Shown here piece after piece: positions 8,571 to 17,578 of a stretch of DNA of 64,000 nucleotides. Under the pieces are notes generated by a model. The model was not told the DNA's origin, made no database searches, and saw only the letters and a program-made list of their open reading frames with translations. Position 1 is the stretch's first letter. Every line of letters begins with the position of its first letter. A program made the translations under genes and the position numbers. The DNA is from Shewanella salipaludis (GTDB lineage: Bacteria; Pseudomonadota; Gammaproteobacteria; Enterobacterales; Shewanellaceae): the NCBI RefSeq assembly GCF_012911865.1, contig NZ_JAAXYH010000004.1, positions 62,001-126,000 of the forward strand, read 5' to 3'.

Positions 8571-8959
8571 TGCCGTCCAGGCCCGGCAGCATTTAGCATC
8601 AGGCTGGGATCCGGGGATAAATGGATCTCAGCCACAAGACAGCTGCCGTAGGTGAAACAGACCTGTTTGCAGGTGGCATCATGGCACTCATGAAGAGCCA
8701 GGTTCACCAGTGGGCCGATAAGTTTTGTCGTGAGACTTTGGGTGTAACCGTGCGGCAAGCGCACTTGCATACGAGGTTTCTTGGGGCTCTGATGTTTTCC
8801 TTCACGCTGCCTTGGATGAGCCGAGCACATGTCCATCATAAGCAAACATTTGCTATCAATGAGGTTCTTTGGGTGTAGCAGGATATTCCTGATGTTGCTG
8901 AGCAGCGCGGTCAGGAAGTTATCCTGGCCGCGTTCTTATGGTTGTGGGCCCAGAGGCGA
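8571..8959. other. Gap between CHAT gene and S9 peptidase gene
   Basis: This stretch has no intact gene. It holds the inverted hydrolase fragment described separately (around 8642-8725). Near 8907-8935 is an imperfect stem-loop (GCGCGGTCAGG against CCTGGCCGCGT) just downstream of the S9 peptidase stop on the minus strand; it has no clear T-run, so its role as a terminator is doubtful. I see no intrinsic terminator for the CHAT operon on the plus strand. Confidence 0.5.
8620..8745 (-). pseudogene. Decayed fragment of the alpha/beta hydrolase, inverted
   Basis: The minus strand over 8642-8725 encodes a 28-residue segment (KLIGPLVNLALHECHD... to ...FTYGS) that aligns without gaps to the segment encoded at 153-236 of the hydrolase at the window's left edge; I count 20 of 28 identical residues, including an HECH motif and CKQV. 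Outside this core the similarity fades and the rest of the gene is missing, so this is a remnant, not a working gene. The copy is in opposite orientation to its homologue, and the two flank the six-gene cluster. DNA identity over the core is clearly below that of a recent duplication, so it is either an old duplication or the relic of a second, diverged hydrolase locus. Confidence 0.7.
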
Positions 8960-10909
8960 CTAACCCTTCTTGTTAACCTGTAGGTACTTGGCCAGGAAGT
9001 GATCCATGGCCTTGAAGGTGGTCAGCCTGTGCTCGTTGTTACTCAGGTGGTGATCACCAGCTTCCAGTTCGATAAACTCGACATCTTTGTTGAGCGATTC
9101 GAGCTCGTCATACATCATCTGGCTGTGTTTGACCCTCACCACCCTGTCTTTGCTGCCGTGAACAAGCAGCACGGGGACGGTGATTTTGGCCGCCTGGCTC
9201 AGCGGTGAGCGTTGATACAGGGCGTCGATATCTGAGCCTATCTGTTGCTTCACCACCTCATAAGTGGTGGTGCGGCGGCTGGATTTGACCAGATAGGCAA
9301 CATCCGTGACTCCGGCGATACTGATGACGCAGCGATATAATTCCGGCGTCATGGCGGCACCCATGAGCGCGGCATAACCGCCATAGCTGGCTCCGACGAT
9401 ACAGATGCGATCGGGGTCAGCTATGCCCTTGTCGATCAAAAAGCGGGTGCCATCCTCGACATCATTTTGCATCTCCAGTCCCCAGTTTTGCAGCCCGGCC
9501 TTCATGAAGTCGTAACCATAGCCGGCGGAGCCGCGAAAGTTCATTCTGAACACCCCATAGCCACGGTTGGCGAAAAACTGAGTCCAGTAATCGAAGCTAT
9601 CGTTGTCATAGCTGATGGGGCCGCCATGGGGGAAGATGATCATAGGTAATTTTTTGGGCACGGCCTCTTTCGGTAACGTCAGGAAAGCTTCTATTTCCAT
9701 GTTGTCCCTGGCCTGATAGTTCAGCCGTTCGGTTGGCACCAGCACCTCGGGGGTCAACTTCTTATACCTGTGGGCTAAGGGGTAGATCTCGCCGACATTT
9801 CTGTCGCCCACATAATAGCTGCCGGGTTCGGTCGAGCCGCTGGAGTACACTATGTAATACCGTTCGTCGGCACTGAATTGGGTGATGTAATTGTTTGAGC
9901 CGGGAAATATCGCCTTGAGGCCGTTCTGCAGGCCGATATATTCCTTATCCCAGAAGGTATATTCCTCACCGTTGCCCTCGCTGATGCCGATGACCTTATG
10001 TTTCAGCTTGGAGTAGATCAAACTGCCCATGACGTCGTAGTTCGGGTTGCTGTAGACCAGCTCTTTCTTGAGCTGGGGATCGCTCAAATGAACCTTGAAG
10101 ATGGCCTCTAAGCCCTCATGGTAGGCACGGACATAGAGGATATCTGGGTCTTCATCGAAACCCAGCGGCCAGACGCTATCCTCGGCGAAGAAGCCGAAAT
10201 GCCACAGCTCTCTTAGCTCCCCATTGGCATCTTGCTGCTCATAGATGCGGTACTGATTATCATCGCGATAGATGCCGATCCGTATCCTGTGTTGCCTGTC
10301 GGTAACCCAGCCCTGCATATGTCGCTTGGATGCCTGCACAAAGCTGGATTTCCCCTGGGTCAGGCTGACACGAATGACACTGTCTTCACCGACTTCCTGG
10401 CCCATGCCGTCGAGCGACAGCAACAGGTGATCATCATCATCCGGCAACATGTCTATGATGTTGCCCTGCAGCTGCGGCAGCCACTTGAGCCGTTTGAGTA
10501 CGCTGGCGCGCAGCAAGTTGTTTGTCTTGCCACTGGCGAGACTGTATTTCAACAGGCGTGTCTCTGTGGTTGGATTGCCGTAACGTACTGCCGGGTACTT
10601 GGCCTCGATCAGCAGTAGGTCCTTGTTGGCCCATTGCAGGGACAAGATCACAAACCGTTTGTTATCCGTGTGGATGGGGATGATTTTCTCGCCGGATTGC
10701 AGATCCACGATGCTGACGACAGTACCTCGGTGCTCTGCCGTGTCGATGCGTACTACAGAGGCGATCTTGCTGCCGTCCGGCGATAAGCTGACATGACTCA
10801 CATCGGGTATGCTGGCGAAGGCTTCTACCGGAAGTCGAGCCGTTGCAGCGTGGCTGAATGGGCCGAGAAGCAATATTGCCAGTGCCAACAGGAGGGAATT
10901 CCGTTTCAT
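8960..10909 (-). CDS. Secreted S9-family (prolyl oligopeptidase-type) peptidase
   Basis: A 649-residue serine peptidase. Residues 1-~22 are a Sec signal peptide ending near SHA-AT. The middle region (~25-390) should be a beta-propeller, as in the dipeptidyl/acylaminoacyl peptidase branch of S9. The C-terminal alpha/beta-hydrolase domain shows the nucleophile motif GASYGG (Ser508), Asp588 in HGSKDR and His620 in AGDHH, a complete triad. Family members cleave small peptides, often after proline or at N-acylated ends; a periplasmic or outer-membrane location follows from the signal. It lies 77 bp downstream of the MATE gene on the same strand and could be co-transcribed or have its own promoter. 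The length is normal for the family and no defect is visible. Confidence 0.9.
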   Translation of the reverse strand: MKRNSLLLALAILLLGPFSHAATARLPVEAFASIPDVSHVSLSPDGSKIASVVRIDTAEHRGTVVSIVDLQSGEKIIPIHTDNKRFVILSLQWANKDLLLIEAKYPAVRYGNPTTETRLLKYSLASGKTNNLLRASVLKRLKWLPQLQGNIIDMLPDDDDHLLLSLDGMGQEVGEDSVIRVSLTQGKSSFVQASKRHMQGWVTDRQHRIRIGIYRDDNQYRIYEQQDANGELRELWHFGFFAEDSVWPLGFDEDPDILYVRAYHEGLEAIFKVHLSDPQLKKELVYSNPNYDVMGSLIYSKLKHKVIGISEGNGEEYTFWDKEYIGLQNGLKAIFPGSNNYITQFSADERYYIVYSSGSTEPGSYYVGDRNVGEIYPLAHRYKKLTPEVLVPTERLNYQARDNMEIEAFLTLPKEAVPKKLPMIIFPHGGPISYDNDSFDYWTQFFANRGYGVFRMNFRGSAGYGYDFMKAGLQNWGLEMQNDVEDGTRFLIDKGIADPDRICIVGASYGGYAALMGAAMTPELYRCVISIAGVTDVAYLVKSSRRTTTYEVVKQQIGSDIDALYQRSPLSQAAKITVPVLLVHGSKDRVVRVKHSQMMYDELESLNKDVEFIELEAGDHHLSNNEHRLTTFKAMDHFLAKYLQVNKKG

Positions 10910-10986
10910 ATCTACCTATAACCAACGTGTATGTTCAACCGAAATGGTTGTCGATGTTAGCGGCATCCTTGCCAAAGATCCAGTTA

Positions 10987-12339
10987 TTATCCATATGATT
11001 TTGTTTGAAAATAATTGTTTTTGTTCAGTTGGTAATGCCAACCCAGGGTCAGGCTCCTGGACAACATGAAGGCGCACATGGCCGCCCATAGGGCGTGGTT
11101 GCCCTGGGCCTGCAACAGGTACCAGCCGGGAAAAAATACCAGCAGGGTCGAGAACATCATGCTGTTGCGCATTATGCTGCCCTTGGCGGCGCCTATGTAG
11201 ACCCCATCGAACAGGTAACAGCCGAAGGCGAGCAAGGGCATCAGCTGCATCCAGCCAAGATATTGGCCGGCCGTTTGGCGCACTGCGTCTATGTCTGTGA
11301 GCAGGGCGATGAGCGCCTCGCCGCCGAGGACGAAGGCGAGGCTGACCCCCAGGGCGGCGAGCGCCGACCAACACCAGCCCAGGGTCACAGACTCCTGCAG
11401 CAGCCGGCTGTCGCGCCGGCCATAGGCGCGGCCGACCTCTGCCTCGGCATAATAGGCTATGCCATCCAGGGCATATGAGATCAGCATCAAGAGGTTGAGC
11501 AGCACGGCATTGGCGGCGACCTGGGTGTCACCCAGGCCGGCGGCCTTGAAGGTCATGAAGGCGAAGACCGCCTGCAGGCATAGGCTGCGGATGAAGATGT
11601 CTGTGTTCAGCCGTAGCAGCCGGCCATAAGCCGTGAATTTGAAGTGTTGCAGCAAGCGCTTCAGGTCCAGGCCCGTGCCGCGATCCAGGGCGTGTTTCAC
11701 CATGTAGGCCGCGATGGCGAAGGCGGTGAGATCTGCCATGACCGAGGCCAGGGCGGCGCCCCTGACACCCAGGTCGAGGCCATAGACCAAGATAAGATCC
11801 AAGAGTATGTTGGCGCCGTTGGCCCAGATCAGCTGCCACATGGCGGCCTTGGGGGCTTGCCTGCCGAGCAACCAACCCAGTAACACCAGATTCAACAAGG
11901 CGAAAGGGAGCGACCAGATGCGGATCTGGAAATATTGGCGGCAGTAAAATTCCACCTGGGTGCTGGCGTCGGCCAATGTCAGTGCCAGGTTCAACAGGGG
12001 CTGCTGCAGCAATAGGATGCCCAGCCCCAAGGCCAGCGCCAAGGCTGCGGCCTGTAGCAGCAGTTGCTCCTGGGTCTCTGTGTCGTTGGCGCCATAGGCC
12101 TGGGCGACCAGGCCAGTGGTGGCCATGCGCAGGAAGCCGAGCAGCCAGATGATCAGGGTTATCAGGGTCGAGCCGAGCGCCACCCCACCCAGAAAATAGG
12201 CATGATTCAGATGACCTATGACGGCGGTATCCACCAGACCGAGCAAAGGAATGGTAATATTGGACAAGATCATCGGCAGTGCCAGGGTCCATAGCTGGCG
12301 ATTTTTTTGTCTGTTGAAGAGTAGTGCAACCCAGGTCAT
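10987..12339 (-). CDS. dinF: MATE-family transporter, DinF type
   Basis: A 450-residue inner-membrane protein with about 12 hydrophobic segments. The N-terminal block (LALPMILSNITIPLLGLVDTAVIGHL) closely matches the DinF branch of the MATE family, sodium- or proton-coupled multidrug antiporters. In E. coli dinF follows lexA and is SOS-induced; here lexA is about 10 kb away and I see no SOS box upstream of this start, so that regulation is not supported. The minus-strand ATG at 12339 lies 20 bp from the start of the divergent polysaccharide deacetylase, leaving very little room for two promoters. The substrate is unknown; bile salts and cationic drugs or oxidative-stress products are typical. 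Confidence 0.88.
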   Translation of the reverse strand: MTWVALLFNRQKNRQLWTLALPMILSNITIPLLGLVDTAVIGHLNHAYFLGGVALGSTLITLIIWLLGFLRMATTGLVAQAYGANDTETQEQLLLQAAALALALGLGILLLQQPLLNLALTLADASTQVEFYCRQYFQIRIWSLPFALLNLVLLGWLLGRQAPKAAMWQLIWANGANILLDLILVYGLDLGVRGAALASVMADLTAFAIAAYMVKHALDRGTGLDLKRLLQHFKFTAYGRLLRLNTDIFIRSLCLQAVFAFMTFKAAGLGDTQVAANAVLLNLLMLISYALDGIAYYAEAEVGRAYGRRDSRLLQESVTLGWCWSALAALGVSLAFVLGGEALIALLTDIDAVRQTAGQYLGWMQLMPLLAFGCYLFDGVYIGAAKGSIMRNSMMFSTLLVFFPGWYLLQAQGNHALWAAMCAFMLSRSLTLGWHYQLNKNNYFQTKSYG

Positions 12340-12359
12340 TAGTTTCTCAGAGGTTTTTT

Positions 12360-13406
12360 ATGCTTTTACGTGTGTTAAGTTTGTGTGTGGCCCTGATGGT
12401 CCCCGTTGCCGATGCGGCGGTCATACTCCAGTATCATCATGTGTCGGACACTTCGCCGAAAAGCACCAGCGTAACCCCGGCGCAATTCAGGGCGCAGATG
12501 CAGTATCTGGCGGACGGGGGTTTTAAGGTGTTGCCGCTCAAGGAGCTGGTCTCTGCCATCAAAGCCAACGAACCCTTGCCGCCATTGGCTGTGGCCATCA
12601 GCTTCGACGATGGCTACCGCAGCATAGCCGACACGGCGCACCCTATCTTAAAGGAATACGGTTTTCCCTACACATTATTTGTCTCGGTGGAGCCCATCAG
12701 GCGTGGTTTCAGCGAGATGATGAGCTGGCAGGAATTGCGCCGCCTGGCCAGGGAAGGCGCCGACATAGCCAACCACAGCTGGGGCCATGAACATCTGATC
12801 CGCCGCCTGGATAAGGAAACCCGGACCCAGTGGCTGGCACGGGTCCGGGCCAACATCTTATCGACCGAAGCCGAGATCACCAGGGCAACAGGGCAAGATC
12901 TCAAGATGCTGGCCTACCCCTATGGAGAATACAATACGGAGCTCCAGCGCATGCTGGAGGAGCTGGGGTTTGTTGCCTTCGGCCAGCAGTCGGGCGCCGC
13001 CGGGAGCCACTCACAGCTAACGGCGCTGCCGCGTTTCCCCGTCGGTGGTGCCTACGCAGATCTGGAGAGTCTGAAGGTGAAGTTGCACAGCCTGAGCATG
13101 CCCGTGTTGGCCCAGACCCCGAGCGAGCCCCAACTGGCGGCGGGCGGCTGGCGTCCCGAACTCAGGGTGACGCTGGATATGGCGGATATCAATCCGGGTC
13201 AATTGCTCTGCTACATCCAGGGCCAGGGCGCGAAGCAACCCGAGTGGCTCAGCGACAATGAATTCAGCATCAGAGCCGAACTGCCCCTGCCTGCCGGACG
13301 CTCGCGCTACAACTGCACGGCGCCGAGCAAGACCCGCGGCGGCTATTACTGGTTTTCCCAGCCCTGGGTCAGGCCGAAAGACGATGGCACCTGGATTGAA
13401 GAATAG
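12360..13406 (+). CDS. Exported polysaccharide deacetylase
   Basis: A 348-residue protein of the NodB-homology family (carbohydrate esterase 4 fold). The start at 12360 is chosen because an AGAGG ribosome site lies 7 bp upstream and the protein then opens with a classic signal peptide (MLLRVLSLCVALMVPVADA-A). The metal triad is present: Asp84 next to Asp83 in SFDDGYRS, and His139 and His143 in NHSWGH. The domain spans ~residues 20-230; the C-terminal ~110 residues form a separate, possibly beta-rich domain of unknown role. Likely action is removal of N- or O-acetyl groups from a cell-wall or exopolysaccharide sugar in the periplasm or at the surface. It is convergent with the oxidase cluster, whose last gene ends 35 bp away. 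Confidence 0.85.
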   Translation: MLLRVLSLCVALMVPVADAAVILQYHHVSDTSPKSTSVTPAQFRAQMQYLADGGFKVLPLKELVSAIKANEPLPPLAVAISFDDGYRSIADTAHPILKEYGFPYTLFVSVEPIRRGFSEMMSWQELRRLAREGADIANHSWGHEHLIRRLDKETRTQWLARVRANILSTEAEITRATGQDLKMLAYPYGEYNTELQRMLEELGFVAFGQQSGAAGSHSQLTALPRFPVGGAYADLESLKVKLHSLSMPVLAQTPSEPQLAAGGWRPELRVTLDMADINPGQLLCYIQGQGAKQPEWLSDNEFSIRAELPLPAGRSRYNCTAPSKTRGGYYWFSQPWVRPKDDGTWIEE

Positions 13407-13441
13407 GGATTGAGGACTCAGTGGTCGCCCCCGCGCCGCCG

Positions 13442-14068
13442 CTAGTCCCTATGCCGCCGGATGATCTGGCCCAGGTCGGCGATAAGATCCTGATTGCGGA
13501 TCTGCAGCGCCTGACCCGGCGAGGCGCTGGGTTTGATGACAGCGACCCGCTCGCCGGCGGGCGATACCAGCACCATGGAGGCGCTATGATCTATCTGATA
13601 GTCGTCGCCGTCCCCCACCAGGGCATAGACGAACCCCAGGCTGCGGCTCAGTGGAAACAACTGCTCATGTCCCGCCGTGGCGGCAATGAACTCAGGATTA
13701 AAGAAGTTAATATAATCCAGTAGTTTGGCTTGAGTATCCCGCTGGGGATCCACAGAGATGAACACCACCTGGAAAGGCGCCAGCGCGCTCAACTCGGGAT
13801 AGGCCGCCGCCAGCTTGCCCAGGGTGGTGGGGCAGAGGTCGGGGCAGGAAGTGTAGCCGAGGAAGAATAGACTCCACTTGCCCATGAGCCGGGCATTGTC
13901 GAACACCTGACCATGTTGATCCGTCAGGCGAAAGGGCGCCAGCACCCTGGCCTGGGGGTATTCTAAACTTGTCCGCAGCGGCGCCGGCGCCTGTTTGTCT
14001 GTGATGGCGACCATCAGGCCCGCGAGCCCGAACAGCAGGATCCCCGTCACCAGGAGTATTTTCTTCAT
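13442..14068 (-). CDS. Sco1/SenC-family copper chaperone for cytochrome oxidase
   Basis: A 208-residue membrane-anchored thioredoxin-fold protein. One N-terminal membrane segment is followed by a periplasmic domain with the Sco copper motif CPDLC (Cys75 and Cys79 from this start) and a conserved distal His in QIDHSA. Sco proteins deliver or reduce copper for the CuA centre of subunit II, which fits its position as last gene of the oxidase operon. I prefer ATG 14068 (MKKILLVTG) to the upstream ATG at 14080, which would overlap ctaB and has no ribosome site. It follows the ctaB stop by 2 bp. Confidence 0.9.
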   Translation of the reverse strand: MKKILLVTGILLFGLAGLMVAITDKQAPAPLRTSLEYPQARVLAPFRLTDQHGQVFDNARLMGKWSLFFLGYTSCPDLCPTTLGKLAAAYPELSALAPFQVVFISVDPQRDTQAKLLDYINFFNPEFIAATAGHEQLFPLSRSLGFVYALVGDGDDYQIDHSASMVLVSPAGERVAVIKPSASPGQALQIRNQDLIADLGQIIRRHRD

Positions 14069-14070
14069 CT

Positions 14071-14976
14071 TCAGCCCCATAGATAGTGATCCAGCAGCAA
14101 GGCGATGAACAGCAACATCAAATGGTAGATGGAGAAGCGGAATACCTGCATCGCCAGGCCAGGTTGTTCATGGAACTTGAGCTGCCAGGCCTTATAGATG
14201 AAGCCACAGCTGAGCAGGGTCGAGCTCACCAGATAGAGCGGGCCGCACATGCCCACAAGCACGGGCAAGAGACAGGCGACGGCGAGCAGCAAGGTGTAAA
14301 GCAAGATGCAGGTCTTGGTGAAGTCTACGCCATGGGTCACGGGCAGCATGGGAATATCCACCTTGGCATATTCGGCTCTCCTGTGAATGGCCAGGGCCCA
14401 GAAGTGTGGCGGCGTCCAGGTGAAGATGATGATCACCAACAGCAGGGCGTGGCCATGAAGCTCGTTGGTGACCGCGGTCCAGCCGAGCAAGGGCGGCATG
14501 GCGCCGGCCAGGCCGCCTATGACGATATTCTGCGAGGTGGCCCGCTTCAGGTAAGCGGTATACACCAGGGCATAGCCAATGAGGCTGGCGAAGGTCAGCC
14601 AGGCGGTGAGCGGGTTAACCAGCTCATAAAGCAACACGAAACCCAGCGCCCCCAGGCCGAAGGCGAAACCCAGCGCCTTAGTGGCTGAGACTTTTCCCTT
14701 GGGCAGCGGCCTGTTGTAGGTGCGCGCCATCAGGCCATCTATGCGCCTGTCGATCAGGTGATTCAGGGCCGCCGCGCTACCCGCCATCATGGCGATGCCC
14801 AGCATGCCGGCGATCAGGGGTTGCAGGGGCACGGCCCCCGGCACGGCCAGGCACATGCCGACCAGCACAGTGAGCAGCATCAGCGCCACCACCTTGGGCT
14901 TGGTCATCTCAAAATAGGCGCGCCATTGGAAGGTCCACAGCGCCCGGTTCTGGGCTATCGAGAGGGGTTTGGCCAT
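14071..14976 (-). CDS. ctaB: Protoheme IX farnesyltransferase (heme O synthase)
   Basis: A 301-residue UbiA-family integral membrane prenyltransferase with about nine membrane segments. The allylic-diphosphate-binding region [20 protein letters not shown], with its DxxxD and the following R-T-x-x-R-P, identifies CtaB/CyoE. It adds a farnesyl group to heme b to make heme O, the precursor of the heme A used by the aa3 oxidase encoded here. It lies between ctaA (14 bp upstream) and the Sco gene (2 bp downstream), consistent with one transcript. Length is normal. Confidence 0.95.
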   Translation of the reverse strand: MAKPLSIAQNRALWTFQWRAYFEMTKPKVVALMLLTVLVGMCLAVPGAVPLQPLIAGMLGIAMMAGSAAALNHLIDRRIDGLMARTYNRPLPKGKVSATKALGFAFGLGALGFVLLYELVNPLTAWLTFASLIGYALVYTAYLKRATSQNIVIGGLAGAMPPLLGWTAVTNELHGHALLLVIIIFTWTPPHFWALAIHRRAEYAKVDIPMLPVTHGVDFTKTCILLYTLLLAVACLLPVLVGMCGPLYLVSSTLLSCGFIYKAWQLKFHEQPGLAMQVFRFSIYHLMLLFIALLLDHYLWG

Positions 14977-14990
14977 TGTGCTTACCTCGC

Positions 14991-15965
14991 TTATGCTTTG
15001 CGCCAGAGGGCGTAATTGATAAATACCATGGTGAGCAGCAGCAGTGCGGCTCCGCCATTGTGGGAAACGGCAATGCCCAGCGGCAAATGCAATACCACGT
15101 TACTGACGCCCAGGCCTATCTGTAATAACAGCAGGCAGATCAACAGGGCGCCGCTGCGGCGCACCCAGGCGGGTTGGTCGCCGGCCAGGAGCGTGACGCC
15201 AAGAGACAGCAAGATAGCGCCGGTGAGCAGGGCGCCGAATCTATGGCTGACATGGATAGTCATACGGCTGGCATAATCCAACACCCCGAACTCGAAGCTG
15301 GGATGATTGCCCTGGAATGGCGAGAAGGCCCGGGCCCATTGCAGATTGGCCAGCCAGTCGCCCTCGCACACGGGCAGGGCGGTGCAGGCCAGCGCCGCAT
15401 AATTGGATGAGGTCCAGCCCCCCAGGACTATCTGGCCTATCAAGGCCGCCAGTCCCACTGCCGCCAAGATGCGGGCGCCGGGGGACACCCGTATCCGTGG
15501 CAAGGGGTGGGTGCGCAGGTATAAGAGCAACAGGAGGGAGATCAGGGTGAAGCCGCCCAGCAGGTGGGACATGACGATCAGGGGCATCAGCTTCATGGTC
15601 ACTGTCCACATGCCGAGCGCCGCCTGAAACACTATGAGCACGGCGATAAACAGCGGCAGCTTCTTGGGCGTGTCCCTGGATCTCAGGCATAACACCAAGA
15701 TCGACAGCACCAGCAGCCCCAAGGCGCCGGCTATATACCTGTGGATCATCTCCAGCCATGCCTTGGCGGGCTCTATCTCCAGATGGGGGAAATTGTTCTG
15801 GGCCCTGGCGATTTCATGGCTCTGGGTCGGCACCTTGATATGACCATAGCAGCCGGGCCAATCCGGACAGCCCAGGCCGGCATCCGAGAGCCGGGTGTAG
15901 GCCCCCATGAGGATCACCATGAGGCTAAAGACCAGGGTGAGTCGCAGCAACCAGGTCAATTTCAT
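14991..15965 (-). CDS. ctaA: Heme A synthase (COX15/CtaA family)
   Basis: A 324-residue membrane protein with eight predicted membrane segments. The first helix and loop ([19 protein letters not shown]) are diagnostic of the COX15/CtaA family, which oxidises the C8 methyl of heme O to a formyl group, giving heme A. Histidines in the second and later helices (for example in EMIHRY and SHLLGG) are positioned as heme ligands. Together with ctaB it shows that the oxidase carries heme A. The start overlaps the previous stop in a TGATG arrangement, implying translational coupling. Confidence 0.95.
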   Translation of the reverse strand: MKLTWLLRLTLVFSLMVILMGAYTRLSDAGLGCPDWPGCYGHIKVPTQSHEIARAQNNFPHLEIEPAKAWLEMIHRYIAGALGLLVLSILVLCLRSRDTPKKLPLFIAVLIVFQAALGMWTVTMKLMPLIVMSHLLGGFTLISLLLLLYLRTHPLPRIRVSPGARILAAVGLAALIGQIVLGGWTSSNYAALACTALPVCEGDWLANLQWARAFSPFQGNHPSFEFGVLDYASRMTIHVSHRFGALLTGAILLSLGVTLLAGDQPAWVRRSGALLICLLLLQIGLGVSNVVLHLPLGIAVSHNGGAALLLLTMVFINYALWRKA

Positions 15966-16516
15966 CAGCCGACCCTCGACAGTTTCAGCAACTTATGCAG
16001 ATCCTTGAGCAAGGCCTTGCCCTGGGCCAAATGGGCTTCCCGGCCGGTGACAGCCGGGTAACCCATCACCAGGCTGCCGAGGGGATCGACTATGATTAGC
16101 CGCTGTGCCAGCATGGCCGCCAGCTCATCGCTGGCCTCGGCCGTGATGAAGTCCTGGCCTGCGAGCGCCGCCAGATCGCTGTCTGCCCGGGTCATGATGA
16201 GGGGCTTGACCCTGTCCCGATCCCGTCCCAGGGCGATATGGCTCTGGTGCAGTATGTAGAGCCTGTCGCTGCAAGCCTGATCGCAATGGGCCGGCAGCAG
16301 GTAGAGGATTTGCCAGCTATGGGGCAGTGGATTGGTCATCGCCAGCTTGGCATAGTCTAGGGGGGGAGAGAGCAGTTCTCCCTGGTTGGTGGCGCCCCCC
16401 TGATATAGCCCCATGCCGAGAACAAGTTTGGCTATCGCTACCGGCAGTATGAATGCCGAGAATAGGAGGACCAGCATAGTTTTGCTGCGGTTGCCGCTTT
16501 GGGTCTGGGAGTTCAT
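15965..16516 (-). CDS. Sco-like membrane protein of the oxidase cluster
   Basis: A 183-residue protein with one N-terminal membrane helix (residues ~13-37) and a periplasmic domain of ~140 residues. Cys78 and Cys82 form a CDQAC motif after a hydrophobic strand (WQILYLLPAHC), the same C-x3-C spacing and position as Sco proteins, so I read it as a divergent thioredoxin-fold protein. Similar unnamed proteins sit between SURF1 and ctaA in other gammaproteobacterial oxidase clusters. The start at 16516 has an excellent AGGAGCAGG ribosome site; upstream in-frame ATGs at 16531 and 16552 are less good. A role in copper delivery or thiol reduction for oxidase assembly is inferred; no enzymatic function is established. 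Confidence 0.75.
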   Translation of the reverse strand: MNSQTQSGNRSKTMLVLLFSAFILPVAIAKLVLGMGLYQGGATNQGELLSPPLDYAKLAMTNPLPHSWQILYLLPAHCDQACSDRLYILHQSHIALGRDRDRVKPLIMTRADSDLAALAGQDFITAEASDELAAMLAQRLIIVDPLGSLVMGYPAVTGREAHLAQGKALLKDLHKLLKLSRVG

Positions 16517-16618
16517 TCCTGCTCCTCTCATGTTGGGGTTACGACCTTCCACATGTGGGAAAGTCAGTTCTAACCTACTCCGACTCAGGGGTCATGGCAA
16601 TGGCTTTTTTATCGCCAA

Positions 16619-17407
16619 TCATGAACCATGCCTTTGTTTTTTAATGCGTATTATTAACCATAACCCCAGGCAGGCCAGCGCCGCCGCCATGGAAAACCAT
16701 TGCATGGCATAGCCCCTATGCTTCTGCGCCGACATGGGGATCGGCTGCCATGGATGGGGGAGTGTCAGCCCGGGTAATAGCTCGGGTTGCAGCACGGCCG
16801 GCGCCAGTTCATGGTTCAGCAACTGAGCCAACTCGGGTAAATTCAGGTTCTGCAAGCGCATGGGCCAGCCGCTTTCCGCCATCAGGGCCCGGCTCATGGG
16901 GTTGGCCTGTTTTCTGTATAGCCTGCCCGCCAGCTTCAGCCGGCCCCGCAGGGGGCTGAGCCTGGGCAACTCGTCGCGCCGCGGCCCGGCTTCGACGAAC
17001 CCCAGCTCCAGCAGCAGCCAGGGCAAGCCCGGCTCGACTTCCATCGCCTGATACGCCAGATAACCCACCTTGCCCAGATAGACCTGGTTGTCGAGCAGGA
17101 ACACATGTGCCAGTGCCGGGCCGGCTGTCACCCTGAGGCGATAGCCGGTCGGCTCTGGCTCGGCCCCGGAGATCAGTGTCCGATAGTCCAGTGGCGCGGC
17201 GGCCTGCCTGGTGAGCAGCTGTTGTTGCAGCAGGGCTTTTTCCTCGGCCCGCGCCAGTTGCCAAAAACCTAACTTGACCAGCAGCATAAACAGACTCACA
17301 GTGATTAACACTATCAACCAGCTGAAATTACCCGGCAATTTTCGAGGAATATCCGTGAATACCCTATTTGTCTTCAAAGTGCTTTTAGTGCTGCTGCTCG
17401 GGTTCAT
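16619..17407 (-). CDS. SURF1-family oxidase assembly protein
   Basis: A protein of about 240-262 residues with the SURF1 architecture: a membrane helix near the N-terminus ending in KLGFWQLARAEEK, a long periplasmic domain, and a C-terminal helix preceded by KHRGYAMQWFSMA. SURF1 helps insert heme A into subunit I. The start is uncertain: ATG 17407 gives 262 residues but overlaps the divergent DUF2909 gene (start 17355) by about 50 bp, and alternative TTG codons at 17377 or 17338 would shorten or remove the overlap. None has a convincing ribosome site. The frame stays open further upstream to 17548, but that part is antisense to the DUF2909 gene and is not believed. Confidence 0.85.
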   Translation of the reverse strand: MNPSSSTKSTLKTNRVFTDIPRKLPGNFSWLIVLITVSLFMLLVKLGFWQLARAEEKALLQQQLLTRQAAAPLDYRTLISGAEPEPTGYRLRVTAGPALAHVFLLDNQVYLGKVGYLAYQAMEVEPGLPWLLLELGFVEAGPRRDELPRLSPLRGRLKLAGRLYRKQANPMSRALMAESGWPMRLQNLNLPELAQLLNHELAPAVLQPELLPGLTLPHPWQPIPMSAQKHRGYAMQWFSMAAALACLGLWLIIRIKKQRHGS

Positions 17408-17573
17408 TATCTTTAACTTGGGCCTGGCCTTGTTTGCGCTGGTAAAGGGAGAAAAGCGCCGCCCCATGAGCCAGTATCTGGGACTGAGGGTGCTTTTCTC
17501 CGTGATCCTGGTGCTCATGCTGTTGCTCGCCCTGGGTTCGGGTCTCATCAGCCCGAACCCCAGGCCCTACTGA
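17355..17573 (+). CDS. Small twin-helix membrane protein (DUF2909)
   Basis: A 72-residue protein starting at GTG 17355 with a CGAGGA ribosome site 6 bp upstream. It has two hydrophobic segments (residues ~3-25 and ~46-64) separated by a short basic loop (KGEKRRPMSQ), the layout of DUF2909 proteins found in proteobacterial cytochrome oxidase clusters. It is the only plus-strand gene inside the oxidase operon, head-to-head with SURF1 and tail-to-tail with ctaE. Function is unknown; its conserved placement suggests a role in the oxidase complex or its assembly. Confidence 0.75.
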   Translation: MNTLFVFKVLLVLLLGFIIFNLGLALFALVKGEKRRPMSQYLGLRVLFSVILVLMLLLALGSGLISPNPRPY

Positions 17574-17578
17574 GACGC

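Noticed and set aside
8531..8845. Treating the inverted hydrolase fragment as a real 104-codon gene
   Set aside because: Only about 28 codons match the hydrolase; the rest is unrelated and there is no ribosome site, so it is annotated as a relic.
10987..12339. SOS control of dinF as in E. coli
   Set aside because: No CTGT-N8-ACAG site is present near its start and it is distant from lexA.
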